A stretch of 64,000 nt of DNA from an uncultured Collinsella sp. (lineage in GTDB: Bacteria > Actinomycetota > Coriobacteriia > Coriobacteriales > Coriobacteriaceae), in assembly GCA_900541135.1 (NCBI GenBank), contig UQIG01000001.1, forward strand, positions 1 to 64,000, read 5' to 3'. A model generated the notes under the pieces. The model saw only the letters and a program-made list of their open reading frames with translations. It was not told where the DNA came from and ran no database searches. This document shows, one piece after another, positions 33,291 to 42,900 of the stretch. Position 1 is the first letter of the stretch; each line of letters begins with the position of its first letter. Position numbers and translations under genes: made by a program.

Positions 33291-34889
33291 ATGGATCAAA
33301 AGGCTTCCGCAAAGGTCCTCGTACTCGACTTTGGTGCGCAGTACGGTCAGCTCATTGCCCGTCGCGTCCGCGACCTCAACGTGTATTCCGAGATCGTTCC
33401 CTGCGACATCTCGGCCGATGAGATTCGCGAGATGAACGCCTCTGCGCTCATCCTTTCCGGCGGCCCGGCCTCCGTGTACGCCGAGGACGCTCCGTCCATC
33501 GATCCCGCCATCTTTGACCTTGGCCTTCCCGTCCTGGGCTTTTGCTACGGCCATCAGATCACGGCCGTGACGCTCGGCGGCAAGGTCGGCCACTCCGAGG
33601 TGGGCGAGTACGGCCGCGCCACCATCACGCGCACGGCTGGCGCCAAGCTCTTTAACTCCACGCCTATGGAGCAGACCGTGTGGATGAGCCACCGCGACGC
33701 TGTGTCCGAGGTGCCCGAGGGCTTTACCATTACCGCCAGCACCGACGTGTGCCCGGTTGCCGCCATGGAGTGCGTCGAGCGCAAAATCTTCACCACGCAG
33801 TTCCACCCCGAGGTCAAGCACTCCGAGTACGGTCAGCAGCTGCTGAGCAACTTCCTGTTTGAGATCTGCGGCCTGGAGCCCAACTGGAGCATGGACAACC
33901 TGGTCGAGACCATGACGGCCGAGTTTCGCGAGAAGGTCGGCGACGACCGCGTGATTCTGGCCCTGTCCGGTGGCGTCGACTCCTCCGTCGTGGCTGCGCT
34001 GGGCGCCCGCGCCGTGGGCAAGCAGATGACCTGCGTGTTCATCAACCACGGTCTGCTGCGCAAGGGCGAGCCCGAGCAGGTGGAGGAGGTCTTCACCAAA
34101 CAGTTTGACGTCGACTTTATCCACGTCCACGCCGAGGACCGTTATGCCGAGCTTCTGGCCGGCGTGACCGAGCCCGAGGAGAAGCGCCGCATCATCGGCA
34201 CGCAGTTCTGGAAAGAGTTCTTCGCCGTGGCGCAGCAGCTCGAGACCGATGGCAAGCCGGTCAAGTACCTGGCTCAGGGCACCATCTACCCCGACATCAT
34301 CGAGTCCGGTGCTCGCAAGACGGGCGGCAAGACGGCCACCATCAAGAGCCACCACAACCTGATCCCGTTCCCCGAGGGCGTACACTTCGACCTTATTGAG
34401 CCGCTCGACCACTTCTTTAAGGACGAGGTCCGCGCGCTTGGTCTGGCACTGGGTCTGCCGGGTCACATCGTGTTCCGCCAGCCTTTCCCGGGCCCGGGTC
34501 TTGCCATCCGCATCATCGGTGCGGTCGACAGGGAGAAGCTCGAGATCCTCAAGAACGCCGACGCTATCGTGCGCGAGGAACTGGACGCCTACAACCAGCG
34601 TCTGTTTGAGCAGACCGGCGAGCGCAACTCCGAGCACAGCTGCTGGCAGTATTTCGCGGTCCTGCCCGACATCAAGTCTGTCGGCGTTATGGGTGACGAG
34701 CGCACCTACCAGCGCCCGATCATCCTGCGTGCCGTCGAGTCCAGCGATGCGATGACCGCCGACTGGGCCAAGCTGCCCTACGACGTACTGGCCCGTATCT
34801 CCGGCCGCATCGTTGCCGAGGTCCCCGGCGCCAACCGCGTGTGCTACGACATCACGTCCAAGCCGCCCGCGACGATTGAGTGGGAGTAG
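33291..34889 (+). CDS. guaA: GMP synthase (glutamine-hydrolysing)
   Basis: GuaA converts XMP to GMP using ATP and glutamine. The 532-residue protein has the glutaminase domain first (VLDFGAQYGQLIARRV, nucleophile cysteine in VLGFCYGHQ, His in TTQFHPEVKHS). The ATP pyrophosphatase loop ALSGGVDSSVVAAL and the dimerisation domain ending in PPATIEWE follow. The ATG at 33,291 has GAGGGGG upstream; the longer frame to 33,165 is unlikely. The intact 3' end directly adjoins the integrative element. Integration of genomic islands in the end of guaA is known in other bacteria. Confidence 0.97.
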   Translation: MDQKASAKVLVLDFGAQYGQLIARRVRDLNVYSEIVPCDISADEIREMNASALILSGGPASVYAEDAPSIDPAIFDLGLPVLGFCYGHQITAVTLGGKVGHSEVGEYGRATITRTAGAKLFNSTPMEQTVWMSHRDAVSEVPEGFTITASTDVCPVAAMECVERKIFTTQFHPEVKHSEYGQQLLSNFLFEICGLEPNWSMDNLVETMTAEFREKVGDDRVILALSGGVDSSVVAALGARAVGKQMTCVFINHGLLRKGEPEQVEEVFTKQFDVDFIHVHAEDRYAELLAGVTEPEEKRRIIGTQFWKEFFAVAQQLETDGKPVKYLAQGTIYPDIIESGARKTGGKTATIKSHHNLIPFPEGVHFDLIEPLDHFFKDEVRALGLALGLPGHIVFRQPFPGPGLAIRIIGAVDREKLEILKNADAIVREELDAYNQRLFEQTGERNSEHSCWQYFAVLPDIKSVGVMGDERTYQRPIILRAVESSDAMTADWAKLPYDVLARISGRIVAEVPGANRVCYDITSKPPATIEWE

Positions 34890-35505
34890 GCTGACAGGGT
34901 TCTGACCTGTATTTTTGAGTGCCGCACTGTGCTGCTGAGTTTCGTTTCGTACGAGAGTCACGGCAAAGCCGCCAGCGACATTGGTGAGTAAATCCGATTA
35001 TCGAGCCTCCGTTCCCATGTTGGAACGGAGGCTTTTTCTTTGCCTTTTTACTCCCTTTTATCTGGGATTTCGCCATTTACTCCCCGTATTTCAAGATGGC
35101 AAAGTACGGGGCGGTATTCGGAGGAATGGGAGTAATGATTTATCCCAAGTGAGTAGACGCGCGGTTTTTGTCCCCGAGGGCGGAAGGGAGCCGTTTCGGG
35201 GTCTACGAAACTCAAATCGAACTCAATAGGCCTTTTGACGGTCTCTGTGCAGCGTTTTCCCAGGTCGTTAATGGGGAGTAAAGAATCTCACCGTCTCAAG
35301 GAAAGCGGGAGTAATCAGGGGAAATGCCGCGGCGTACCGCCGCGTGCCGCGATGTAAGCCACCACATCATTTACTCCCCATGTATGCCGGAAATGCCTTG
35401 GCATGCAATGGGGAGTAAAACTCAGCATACGCAGATGCGAGCGGAGCTCGCCGCCTAGCCTAGCGTCCTGATTCGGTTGCGTTGGTTGCGAAATGCGGAG
35501 AGCCG
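34890..35505. other. Integrase-proximal attachment region with GGGAGTAA repeats
   Basis: Gene-free. Besides the terminator at 35005-35040 it holds seven short repeats with core GGGAGTAA. Three are inverted (about 35047, 35076 and 35369) and four are direct (35125, 35270, 35305 and 35407). Several extend to AATGGGGAGTAAA. They resemble GGGAGTAG at 34882-34889 and are good candidates for integrase core or arm binding sites. Confidence 0.6.
35005..35040 (+). terminator. Intrinsic terminator downstream of guaA
   Basis: GCCTCCGTTCC and GGAACGGAGGC form a perfect 11-bp stem followed by TTTTT. It lies 115 bases after guaA, and would be on the element side if the crossover is at the guaA stop. Confidence 0.92.
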
Positions 35506-35919
35506 CTACAGCGAGGCTTTCCAGTCCTCGTACTCGGCGGCGTCGATCTCGCCGTTCTCGAGCCGTGCGCGCTTCTCGGCCCACAGCTGGATCGCCATCG
35601 CCGCTTTGGGCGCGTGAGGCGCCTTGGGGTTCAGAGAGAGCCCCGTGCCGTCGGCTGCGGGGACGATGCCGAAGGAGTCCTCGAGCCGCACGAGCAGCGA
35701 TATGAGGTCGCCCGCGGTTTCGACGCCGTAATCCTTGAGGGCGTTGACGGATACGCCTAGTGCTGCGGCGATGGATTCGAGCAGCTCGGGCTTCACGGCG
35801 CGGATGCCGCTCTCGTAGTGGCGCACGGCCCCCTCGGTCAGGCCGACCGCCTCGGCAAGCTGCGCTTGCGTCATGCCGCGCGACTTGCGGTACCGCCTTA
35901 TGTTCTCGCTTACGGACAT
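35506..35919 (-). CDS. Xre-family repressor of the integrative element
   Basis: A 137-residue regulator with an N-terminal Cro/C1 helix-turn-helix (RKSRGMTQAQLAEAVGLTEG, then AVRHYESGIRAVKP). A C-terminal half of unknown fold ends in AAEYEDWKASL. The ATG at 35,919 is preceded by GGAGGAGG. It is divergent from the excisionase and integrase genes, the position of an element repressor, and three GTAC-N6-GTAC sites lie in the shared promoter region. It has no visible LexA-type cleavage motif, so the inducing signal is unknown. Confidence 0.85.
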   Translation of the reverse strand: MSVSENIRRYRKSRGMTQAQLAEAVGLTEGAVRHYESGIRAVKPELLESIAAALGVSVNALKDYGVETAGDLISLLVRLEDSFGIVPAADGTGLSLNPKAPHAPKAAMAIQLWAEKRARLENGEIDAAEYEDWKASL

Positions 35920-35961
35920 GCGCCCTCCTCCTGGAATTACGTACCCGCACATCTTACCAGC

Positions 35962-36040
35962 GTACGCAAATGTACGCAATTCTATTGACAGTACAGATAT
36001 GTACGTTTACTCTGAATCTGTAAACCGTACGTATCTGTAC
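35962..36040 (+). promoter_or_regulatory. Promoter and three operator-like sites controlling xis-int
   Basis: TTGACA at 35985-35990 and TACTCT at 36008-36013 are 17 bases apart and face the excisionase gene. Three copies of GTAC-N6-GTAC lie at 35962-35975, 35991-36004 and 36027-36040. The second fills the spacer between the promoter boxes, so its occupation should block transcription. The element repressor is the obvious candidate to bind them. Confidence 0.72.
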
Positions 36041-36059
36041 GCTAATGATAGGAGGAGCC

Positions 36060-36263
36060 ATGGACGAGAAGGTGGCGAAGACGCCGAGGCCGCACATGCT
36101 GGACGCCGACGAGGTCGCGGAGCTGTTGAGGATCAAGAAAGGCAGCGCCTACGAGGTGATCAGGAGGATAAACGCCGAGCAGGAGGCGCGAGGGCGCGTG
36201 GTGATCCGCGGGCGCGTCCGAAGCGACGTCTTCGACGCCCTGTACTTCCCGGAGGTGGACTGA
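36060..36263 (+). CDS. Excisionase-like small DNA-binding protein
   Basis: A 67-residue protein with a winged-helix or MerR-like DNA-binding pattern: LDADEVAELLRIKKGSAYEVIRR. It sits immediately before the integrase (the integrase ATG follows the stop after one base), the usual place for an excisionase that biases recombination toward excision. The ATG at 36,060 has AGGAGGAG upstream. The excisionase role is inferred from position and size. Confidence 0.75.
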   Translation: MDEKVAKTPRPHMLDADEVAELLRIKKGSAYEVIRRINAEQEARGRVVIRGRVRSDVFDALYFPEVD

Positions 36264-36264
36264 C

Positions 36265-37335
36265 ATGCCCGTGTACAAGGATGACAACAACGGCACGTAC
36301 TACGTGCAGTGCTACTACCGCGACGCCCGCGGCTCGAAGCGCCACAAGACGAAGCGCGGCTTCTCCTCCGAGGTGGAGGCCGCGGTGTGGGAGAGCCAGT
36401 TCAAGAGCCTTAACGGCGGGGCCATGGACATGACGTTCTCCGACTTCGTGGAGGTATACGCCTCCGAGGTGAAGCCTCGCATACGCGAACATACCTGGAT
36501 CACCAAGGAGTACATCATCAACGACAAGCTCGTGCCGTTCTTCGGGGACATGCGCATGTGCGACGTGAAGCCGATCGACGTCATCAGGTGGCAAAACGAG
36601 CTCACCGAGCACCGGGACGCCGACGGGAAGCCCTGGGCGCCGACGTACCTTCGCACGGTGAACAACCAGCTCAACGCCATCTTCAACCACGCCGAGCGCT
36701 ACTACGGCCTCACCGACAACCCGGTGCGCAGGGTCGACAAGATAGGTTCGAAGAAGGGCGGCGAGATGCAGTTCTGGACCAAGGACGAGTACCTGAGGTT
36801 CAGCGAGGCAGTCATGGACAAGCCGCTGTCGTTCCACGCCTTCGAGCTGCTGTACTGGACGGGCATCCGCTGCGGCGAGCTCCTGGCGCTCACGCCGTCC
36901 GACTTCATGCTGGATAGCTCGCGGCTGCGCATCAACAAGTCGTACCAGAGCCTCCACGGCGTGGACACCGTGACCGACCCCAAGACGCCCAAGTCGGTGC
37001 GCACGATCGTCATGCCCGCCTTCCTGCGCGACGAGATGGCGGACTTCGTCGAGCTGCGCGACGACGTCGCCCCCGACGAGCGCCTGTTCGCCGTTACCAA
37101 GCACTTTCTGGCCCACGAGATGGAGCGCGGGTGCAAGGCGTCGGGCGTGAAGCGCATTCGCATACACGACATACGCCACAGCCATGTGAGCCTGCTGATC
37201 GAGATGGGTTTCTCCGCGTTGGCCATCGCCGAGCGCATGGGCCACGAGGCGGTGGACATCACCTACCGCTACGCGCACCTGTTCCCCACGAAGCAGGACG
37301 AGATGGCCGCCGCCCTTGACGGAGCGAGGGGGTAA
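36265..37335 (+). CDS. Tyrosine recombinase (integrase)
   Basis: A 356-residue phage-type integrase. The N-terminus has an arm-binding-type domain (YVQCYYRDARGSKRHKTKRG), the middle a SAM-like core-binding domain, and the C-terminus the catalytic domain. Visible catalytic groups are TGIRCGELLAL (first arginine, near residue 200), HDIRHSH (His-x-x-Arg, near 300), GHEAVDIT and the tyrosine in YRYAHLF (Tyr336). It is expected to recombine the element with the 3' end of guaA. It is translationally linked to the excisionase-like gene. Confidence 0.95.
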   Translation: MPVYKDDNNGTYYVQCYYRDARGSKRHKTKRGFSSEVEAAVWESQFKSLNGGAMDMTFSDFVEVYASEVKPRIREHTWITKEYIINDKLVPFFGDMRMCDVKPIDVIRWQNELTEHRDADGKPWAPTYLRTVNNQLNAIFNHAERYYGLTDNPVRRVDKIGSKKGGEMQFWTKDEYLRFSEAVMDKPLSFHAFELLYWTGIRCGELLALTPSDFMLDSSRLRINKSYQSLHGVDTVTDPKTPKSVRTIVMPAFLRDEMADFVELRDDVAPDERLFAVTKHFLAHEMERGCKASGVKRIRIHDIRHSHVSLLIEMGFSALAIAERMGHEAVDITYRYAHLFPTKQDEMAAALDGARG

Positions 37336-37340
37336 GAAGG

Positions 37341-37769
37341 ATGCCGTGCGAGAACAGCGCCCGCAAGCGCAGCAAGACGATGGCGTTCCGCTGCACGCCC
37401 GAGGAGCGCAAGCTCATATGCGAGATGGCGGCCTGGAGCGGGATGCTCAGGCAAGACTACATCATCGCCAAGCTCACCGATACCCAGATCGAGGTGAGGC
37501 CCACTGTAAGCGTTCAGAAGGCGCTGAAGGACTCGATGGCGGAGTTGGCCAAGGAGGTCCGGCTGGCGGCCTCCTACGGCGAGCTGAGCGAGTCCCTGCA
37601 GCAGAGGATCGAGCTGGTGATGAGGTTCTTTCTGGCTCTCGGCGAGGGGGTTGGCGATTCGATATCTTCTGAACCGCGGCAGCAGCTCGCTTCTTTAGAA
37701 GAGCCAGAGACAACCGTCATGGATGCAGAATCCAACATCGCAAGCATCTTCGGAATGGGACGCGGTTGA
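37341..37769 (+). CDS. Mobilization-type ribbon-helix-helix protein (MobC-like)
   Basis: A 142-residue protein whose N-terminal part, TMAFRCTPEERKLICEMAAW then SGMLRQDYIIAKL, resembles the DNA-binding region of relaxosome accessory proteins in Gram-positive mobile elements. The C-terminal half is helical and acidic. It follows the integrase by five bases and has AAGAAGG upstream, so it is probably in the xis-int transcript. A second, more typical MobC is encoded beside the relaxase at 52.5 kb, so this one may serve another role. Confidence 0.65.
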   Translation: MPCENSARKRSKTMAFRCTPEERKLICEMAAWSGMLRQDYIIAKLTDTQIEVRPTVSVQKALKDSMAELAKEVRLAASYGELSESLQQRIELVMRFFLALGEGVGDSISSEPRQQLASLEEPETTVMDAESNIASIFGMGRG

Positions 37770-37772
37770 CGA

Positions 37773-38702
37773 CTAAAGCCCCAGCTCGACAATTAGCTTC
37801 TTCATGGCGAGAGCCCACTCGAGCTGCTCCGATATGAATCCCGGCCAGGCGGTCTCGTTGTCCTTAATCTTGCAGCCGTCCTTGTAGAAGCGAAGCCCTG
37901 ATGCCTTCTTGGCGTCAAAAGGCGTGGCTGCAAGGCCGAGTCGCTCTTCAAACAACTTGGCGTTGTCGATGGCCTTGTGGCCGATTTCCTTGTCGTCGGG
38001 CGCGTAGAACTCAATGCCAATGCGGCCTCGCTGCGTGTCTATAAGTAGGCCGATGTGATAGGCGGACGTGTCGCAGCGCAAAGTGGTCCAGTGATTTTTC
38101 GAGGGCTTCTGCGGGTTGAAAACCTTCAAAAACTCGGGAGTCGCCTGGGCCACCTCGCGGTACTTGGTCCAGTACGAGAGCTTCACGCGCTCGGTCTCGG
38201 AGAGGCCCTCGCTGAGCTTGATGGCCTTCGTCCACTCGTTGGGCTGCTCGACCACGGAGAAGCGCGGTGCGGGCAGGGAGTCGCCGATGGACCACAGCTC
38301 GATCTCCACCAGGAAGAAGCCGAAGTCGCTGTCGGTGTGCTGGTTGAGCCACTCTATGGCCTGGCGGTGCTCGTCGCGTGCGCGGGCCACCACCCATATG
38401 ACGACCTCGGCGCCCTTGCCGGCGGCGTAGGTGATTACTTTGCCCAGGTGGTCGTGGTTGGTGTCCTCGAGCTGGTTCTCGATGATCACCTTGCGTCCGG
38501 TGCCGGCTTCCTGCGCATAGATGTCGACGTTGAACGAGCCCACTGACGACTCGGTCTCTATAAGCTCAAGCTCAATGCCGACTGCCGAGCTCAGTATGGC
38601 AAGGTTGGGCTCCTCGGAGAGCCATCTGGTGAAGTCAAGCGCCTCGTGTGGCCACACATCGCGCAAATCGACTTTCTTCAGTTTGTCGAGATTGTATTTC
38701 AT
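37773..38702 (-). CDS. DUF4268 protein with PD-(D/E)XK-like nuclease core
   Basis: A 309-residue protein. The N-terminal half contains SVGSFNVDIYAQE followed by KVIIENQLEDTNHDHLGK, a pattern (Asp, then Glu-Asn-Gln) seen in PD-(D/E)XK-type nucleases. The C-terminal half, with IGIEFYAPDDKEIGHKAIDN, resembles DUF4268. It is the last gene of the restriction island, 60 bases after the 377-residue gene. The ATG at 38,702 is preceded by TAGGAA. A DNA-cleaving or DNA-end-binding defence role is plausible but not shown. Confidence 0.72.
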   Translation of the reverse strand: MKYNLDKLKKVDLRDVWPHEALDFTRWLSEEPNLAILSSAVGIELELIETESSVGSFNVDIYAQEAGTGRKVIIENQLEDTNHDHLGKVITYAAGKGAEVVIWVVARARDEHRQAIEWLNQHTDSDFGFFLVEIELWSIGDSLPAPRFSVVEQPNEWTKAIKLSEGLSETERVKLSYWTKYREVAQATPEFLKVFNPQKPSKNHWTTLRCDTSAYHIGLLIDTQRGRIGIEFYAPDDKEIGHKAIDNAKLFEERLGLAATPFDAKKASGLRFYKDGCKIKDNETAWPGFISEQLEWALAMKKLIVELGL

Positions 38703-38762
38703 TGCATTCCTATCAAATCGTTGGCGCGCAGAGCGCCTCGTCCGCATCAATCGAAAACTGAG

Positions 38763-39896
38763 CTATACGTTATCGATGAGCCACTGCTTCCGCCAGTTCT
38801 CCATCCGCGCGTTCTTCTCTGACGAATCCATTCTGCCAATCGCCTTAAGGACATCCTGCGGCTCAACATCCCCGGTTTTATGCTTTAAGGAGTCTTTTGC
38901 TATGTCGTAGGCAAGCTGAACGGATGTCGTCGCGGCGAAGGGTTTTCCTTTCCGCGCTAGATTGAGCGCTTCGGCGGCTCCGCTAATCGCGTTGTTGAAC
39001 AACTCGAAGGGGTCCATCGGCTCGGACGTGTTTTCGACCAGATAATCAATGCCGTCGTTTCCGACGCCAAACTCAACCTCTCCTTGTCTATCCTGTTTGC
39101 CGAAAGGCGTTTCTTTTCCAAGGCCTAAATATGGTGTCTGGATTATGCCTTGTCGAGCAGCGCTCGTTTCGAACATGCCGTTGCAGCATCTGATAATCGC
39201 GGCGTCTCTCACCTCATCGCCGTAAAGCGGGCAAAACGCAAGCACGATCCAATCAACGTGAGCCGATGCTTTCTTGAGAAGCTCATAGGCTTCGCAACTT
39301 ATTGGAAACTGGCCTGAAGATACCTTGGTCTCCTTAAAGCCATCGTTGAGGAACCATTGGCGCAAATCCGTATGGATCTCGATCAGGAATCCAAGGCGGA
39401 TATCGGCATTGGCGTCAATCTGCGTTATGTTCTCGCGATACGCATCGAGCTTGAACGCATGCCCGCGACCGTCTTTGCCGAACAGTCCCGCGTCGAGCGA
39501 AGTCCTGATGTCGTCAACGCAGGCGTTCGATTGCTCCCGTATCGCCCGGCTGATCAAATCGCCGAACCCTCGGTAAGCCTCTTCTGCCAGAGCGTCCCTG
39601 CGAGCTGCATCCTCGTGTTGCTTTCGAAACCGCTCCGCATCCGAAGAGAACCTCGCGGACTTAGATTCGACCTTCTTGCCTCTCCCGATATGGTGGTCAA
39701 CACGGAAGTGCTCTAAACCGACTATTCTTCTTCCGCCTTCGGCCGTGATAAGAATATCGGGCCTATCAAATGGGCGGGCGTCGCCCGACAGTCGGGCGAC
39801 GTTCCTTCTCGCTTCTCCGCCTTTTGCCCTTGCGACTTTCAGCGCCTGCTGATAAATCGAAAGCTCTGCCTTTTCCTGGTTTTTCTTATGGCTCAT
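38763..39896 (-). CDS. Uncharacterised protein of the restriction island
   Basis: A 377-residue protein that I do not recognise. The N-terminus is basic and lysine-rich. A segment DRPDILITAEGGRRIVGLEH followed by FRVDHH could be the core of a nuclease-like fold, since an Asp followed by a strand with Glu is seen, but the lysine position is not clear. No membrane segment is present. The gene is clearly more AT-rich than res and the helicase gene, suggesting separate acquisition. It lies nine bases after the res stop, so it is in the same transcript. Confidence 0.55.
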   Translation of the reverse strand: MSHKKNQEKAELSIYQQALKVARAKGGEARRNVARLSGDARPFDRPDILITAEGGRRIVGLEHFRVDHHIGRGKKVESKSARFSSDAERFRKQHEDAARRDALAEEAYRGFGDLISRAIREQSNACVDDIRTSLDAGLFGKDGRGHAFKLDAYRENITQIDANADIRLGFLIEIHTDLRQWFLNDGFKETKVSSGQFPISCEAYELLKKASAHVDWIVLAFCPLYGDEVRDAAIIRCCNGMFETSAARQGIIQTPYLGLGKETPFGKQDRQGEVEFGVGNDGIDYLVENTSEPMDPFELFNNAISGAAEALNLARKGKPFAATTSVQLAYDIAKDSLKHKTGDVEPQDVLKAIGRMDSSEKNARMENWRKQWLIDNV

Positions 39897-39905
39897 AAGC
39901 GTGGC

Positions 39906-42900
39906 CTAGCTCATCCTGCCCATCACCTCGAGCAGGTCCTCGTACGTTGCCACGTTGTGGTAGCGCACGTCGCTGGTGCTCATCTCGTTGAAGAGCTTCT
40001 TCGCGCAAGCGATCTTGGCGTTTTCCACTCCGGAGAGCTCCAGCGTGTCCATGGTGCCCTTGGTCTCGGCGACGAAGAACACATGGCGCACGCTGCCTTC
40101 CTTGAAGGCAATCGCCCAGTCGGGGGCGTAGTTGCCCACCGGCGTGGGAATCTGGAACGCTCGAGGCAGCTTGGCGTAGACCGCTACCTCGGCGGCGGCG
40201 TCCATGTCCTCGGCGAACCTGCGCTCGCCGTCGGAGTCGGGGAACACGAAGCGCTGGATGTTCTTCTTCGCCTCGTACGCCTTGCTCGCGTTGTCGGGCA
40301 TACGCTCGGTGAAGATCGCCTCGTCGTAGGCGTCGTCTATCTCGTGGTAGCTGATGTGCTCCACAATCATCGTCGCCTTCTCCGACACGATGAGCGCAGC
40401 GGCCTTCTTGATGAACTCCTCGGGGTTCACGCGGTAGAGCCCGAACACGTTAGCGTCGATGCCGGCGAGGATAGCCGCGGCACTCCTGCGCGTGATGGCG
40501 GCGACCTGCGCCACCTCGCCCACGAGGTCGTACGTCACGCCCACGGACGCCGTGCCCGCGTCCACATCGCGGGTCTCGGTTTGCGTGCGGCCGAACGATG
40601 AGCCGCCCTGCACCTCGTCGCGCGTGGTCTGTGACTTCTGCCCGCCGACCGTCAGGGTGTACTGCAGCCTGCTCACGCGCAAATCGCTGTTGATGCGCTC
40701 TATCGACTTGCGCCTCAGCTCGTCGTCCGAGAAGCTCACCGTGTAGGCATGCTTGCGGTTGATGCGCGCCCACAGTTCCTTGAACTCGCGTTTGGCGAAG
40801 TTGTCGGTCAGCGTGTTCTCGGAGATCTTCTCCTGGGCACGCCCGATCATGCCGTCGAGCGCGTGCACGTCGTAGACGCTTCTCACCAGCGCCTCGACCG
40901 CCTTGGCGTGGGCAGCGTCGGCGATTTTCTCGGGCAGCTTCGCGACGAAGTACTCCACGAAGGTGCCGCCCTCAACGGCCTTGCGGAACTCGGCGGTCGG
41001 CTTGTCGTCGTCGTCGATGAGGTCGCACTTGTAAAGAGCCTTATAAATGCGCTTCGACTCCTCCTCGGTGAAGGAGACCGTCTCGCCGTCGAGCACGACG
41101 TCGCGTCCGCTGAACAGGTTCATCTCCACCTTCTTCGGGCGCTCGCGCAAGCTCTTGCTTATATCGGTCTGCAAATCCCTCACGAACGTCTCGTAGCTCT
41201 CCGACGCGATCACGGTGAGCAGGTTCACACGGTGCACCTCGTCGGGTCCCAGCAGCGCCGTGTCCTGGCGGTTGCCGTCCTGGTCGACCGCCAGGCGCAT
41301 GCCGCGGCCGACCTCCTGGCGCTTGCTCGTCTCGGAGCCGGACTCCTTGAGCGTGCAGATCTGGAAGATGTTCGGGTTGTCCCAGCCCTCGCGCAGCGCC
41401 GAGTGGCTGAAGATGAAGCGCACCGGCTCATCGAACGAGAGCAGGCGCTCCTTATCGCGCAGGATCAGGTCGTATCCGCGCTTCGCATCGTCGTCGTTGA
41501 TGCCGATGCCGTCCTCGCGCTCCGCCTTCTTCTCGGCCTTCGATTCGACGGCGTTGCCCTTCTTGTCCACCGAGAAGTATCCGGAGTGCACCGAGTGCGC
41601 CTCGAATCGCCCGAGGTACTGCGCGTAGGAGGGGTCGAGGATGTCATCCTGCGTCGGGTGCTTCAATCTGTCGGAGACGATGGCCTCGTACTCCTCCTCG
41701 AAGATCTTGCCGTAGCCCACTGTTTCGCCGTTTCCGGAGAGGTCGCGGTACTTCGCCACCTGGTCGATGAAGAAAAGGCTCAGGCACTTGATGCCGCGGC
41801 GGAAAAGCGCCTCCTCCTTTTGCAGGTGGCTCAGGATCGTCTCGCGTATCTGTATGCGCTGCATGTCGTGGGCGGCGGAGTCGCCGTAGACCTCGCCGAT
41901 GTAGATGCGCCCGTCGTCCCCGATTGAGCCGTCCAGGAAGCGCACGTAGCCCGCGCGTCCGTCCTGGGGCGGGACCACGCCGTCGTTGCCGCTCGCGATG
42001 ACGTAGCCGCGGTACGCCTCGAGCTTCGTCGAACCGCTGGCGTCGTAGATGCTGTCGCCCTCCCCGAAGCGCGCGGTCTTCTTGCGCACCTTGCCGCCAG
42101 ACCCCATGCACTTGAACTCGATAACGGCCTCGGGGGCGCGGTTTTTGGAGACCACGATGTCACGCAGGTACAGGTAGCCGTCGGTTCCGCGCATGTTCTT
42201 GAGGGCGAAGCCCTTCACCTCGATGCGCTTGACGAGTTTCTGGTTGTAGGCGTCCAGGGCGTCCAGGGCATACACCAGGTCGTGCTTCTCCTTGTGAGTT
42301 GCCGAATAGCTCAGCACGAACAGAGGGTTGAAGCGGGCGATGCCCTTCTGGGTCGCGCCTCCCTTCTTTCCCATCTTCTGGGGCTCGTCGCAGATGACGA
42401 TGGGGCGGTTCGCAGCGATGACGTCGATGGGCCTGCGGCTGCTGAACTCGTCGCGCTCGTCGAAGATGATGCGCGCCGCCTTGTTCTTGGCGCCCTCCTT
42501 CATCGACGCGTTGAACGCCTGCATGTTGATGACCATGCAGTTTACGTCGCTCGATTGGGAATACGCATCCAGCTCGGTCAGGTTGTCCGAGTCGTATATG
42601 AAGAACCTGATCTTCTTGTGGTATTGGGAGAAGAAGTGCTCCTGGGTGTTCTCCAGGCTCTTGGCCACTCCCTCGCGGATGGCGACCGATGGCACCACCA
42701 CGATGAACTTGCACCAGCCGTACAGGCGGTTGAGCTCGAGCATCGTCTTGGTGTAGACGTAGGTCTTGCCGGTGCCCGTCTCCATCTCGACGTCCAGCTG
42801 GCAGGCTCCCATGCCGCGGAAAAGCTCCTCCGACTCGGGGATTTGGTTGCGTCGCTGCACCGCGCGCACGTTTGCCAGTATGTCGGCGCCCGAAAGCGCG

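Noticed and set aside
34882..34889. Disruption of guaA by the element
   Set aside because: The protein ends in the normal PPATIEWE and is full length, so the gene is intact.
35047..35420. GGGAGTAA repeats considered as a CRISPR array
   Set aside because: Repeats are only 8-13 bases, in both orientations, irregularly spaced and without adjacent cas genes; integrase sites fit better.
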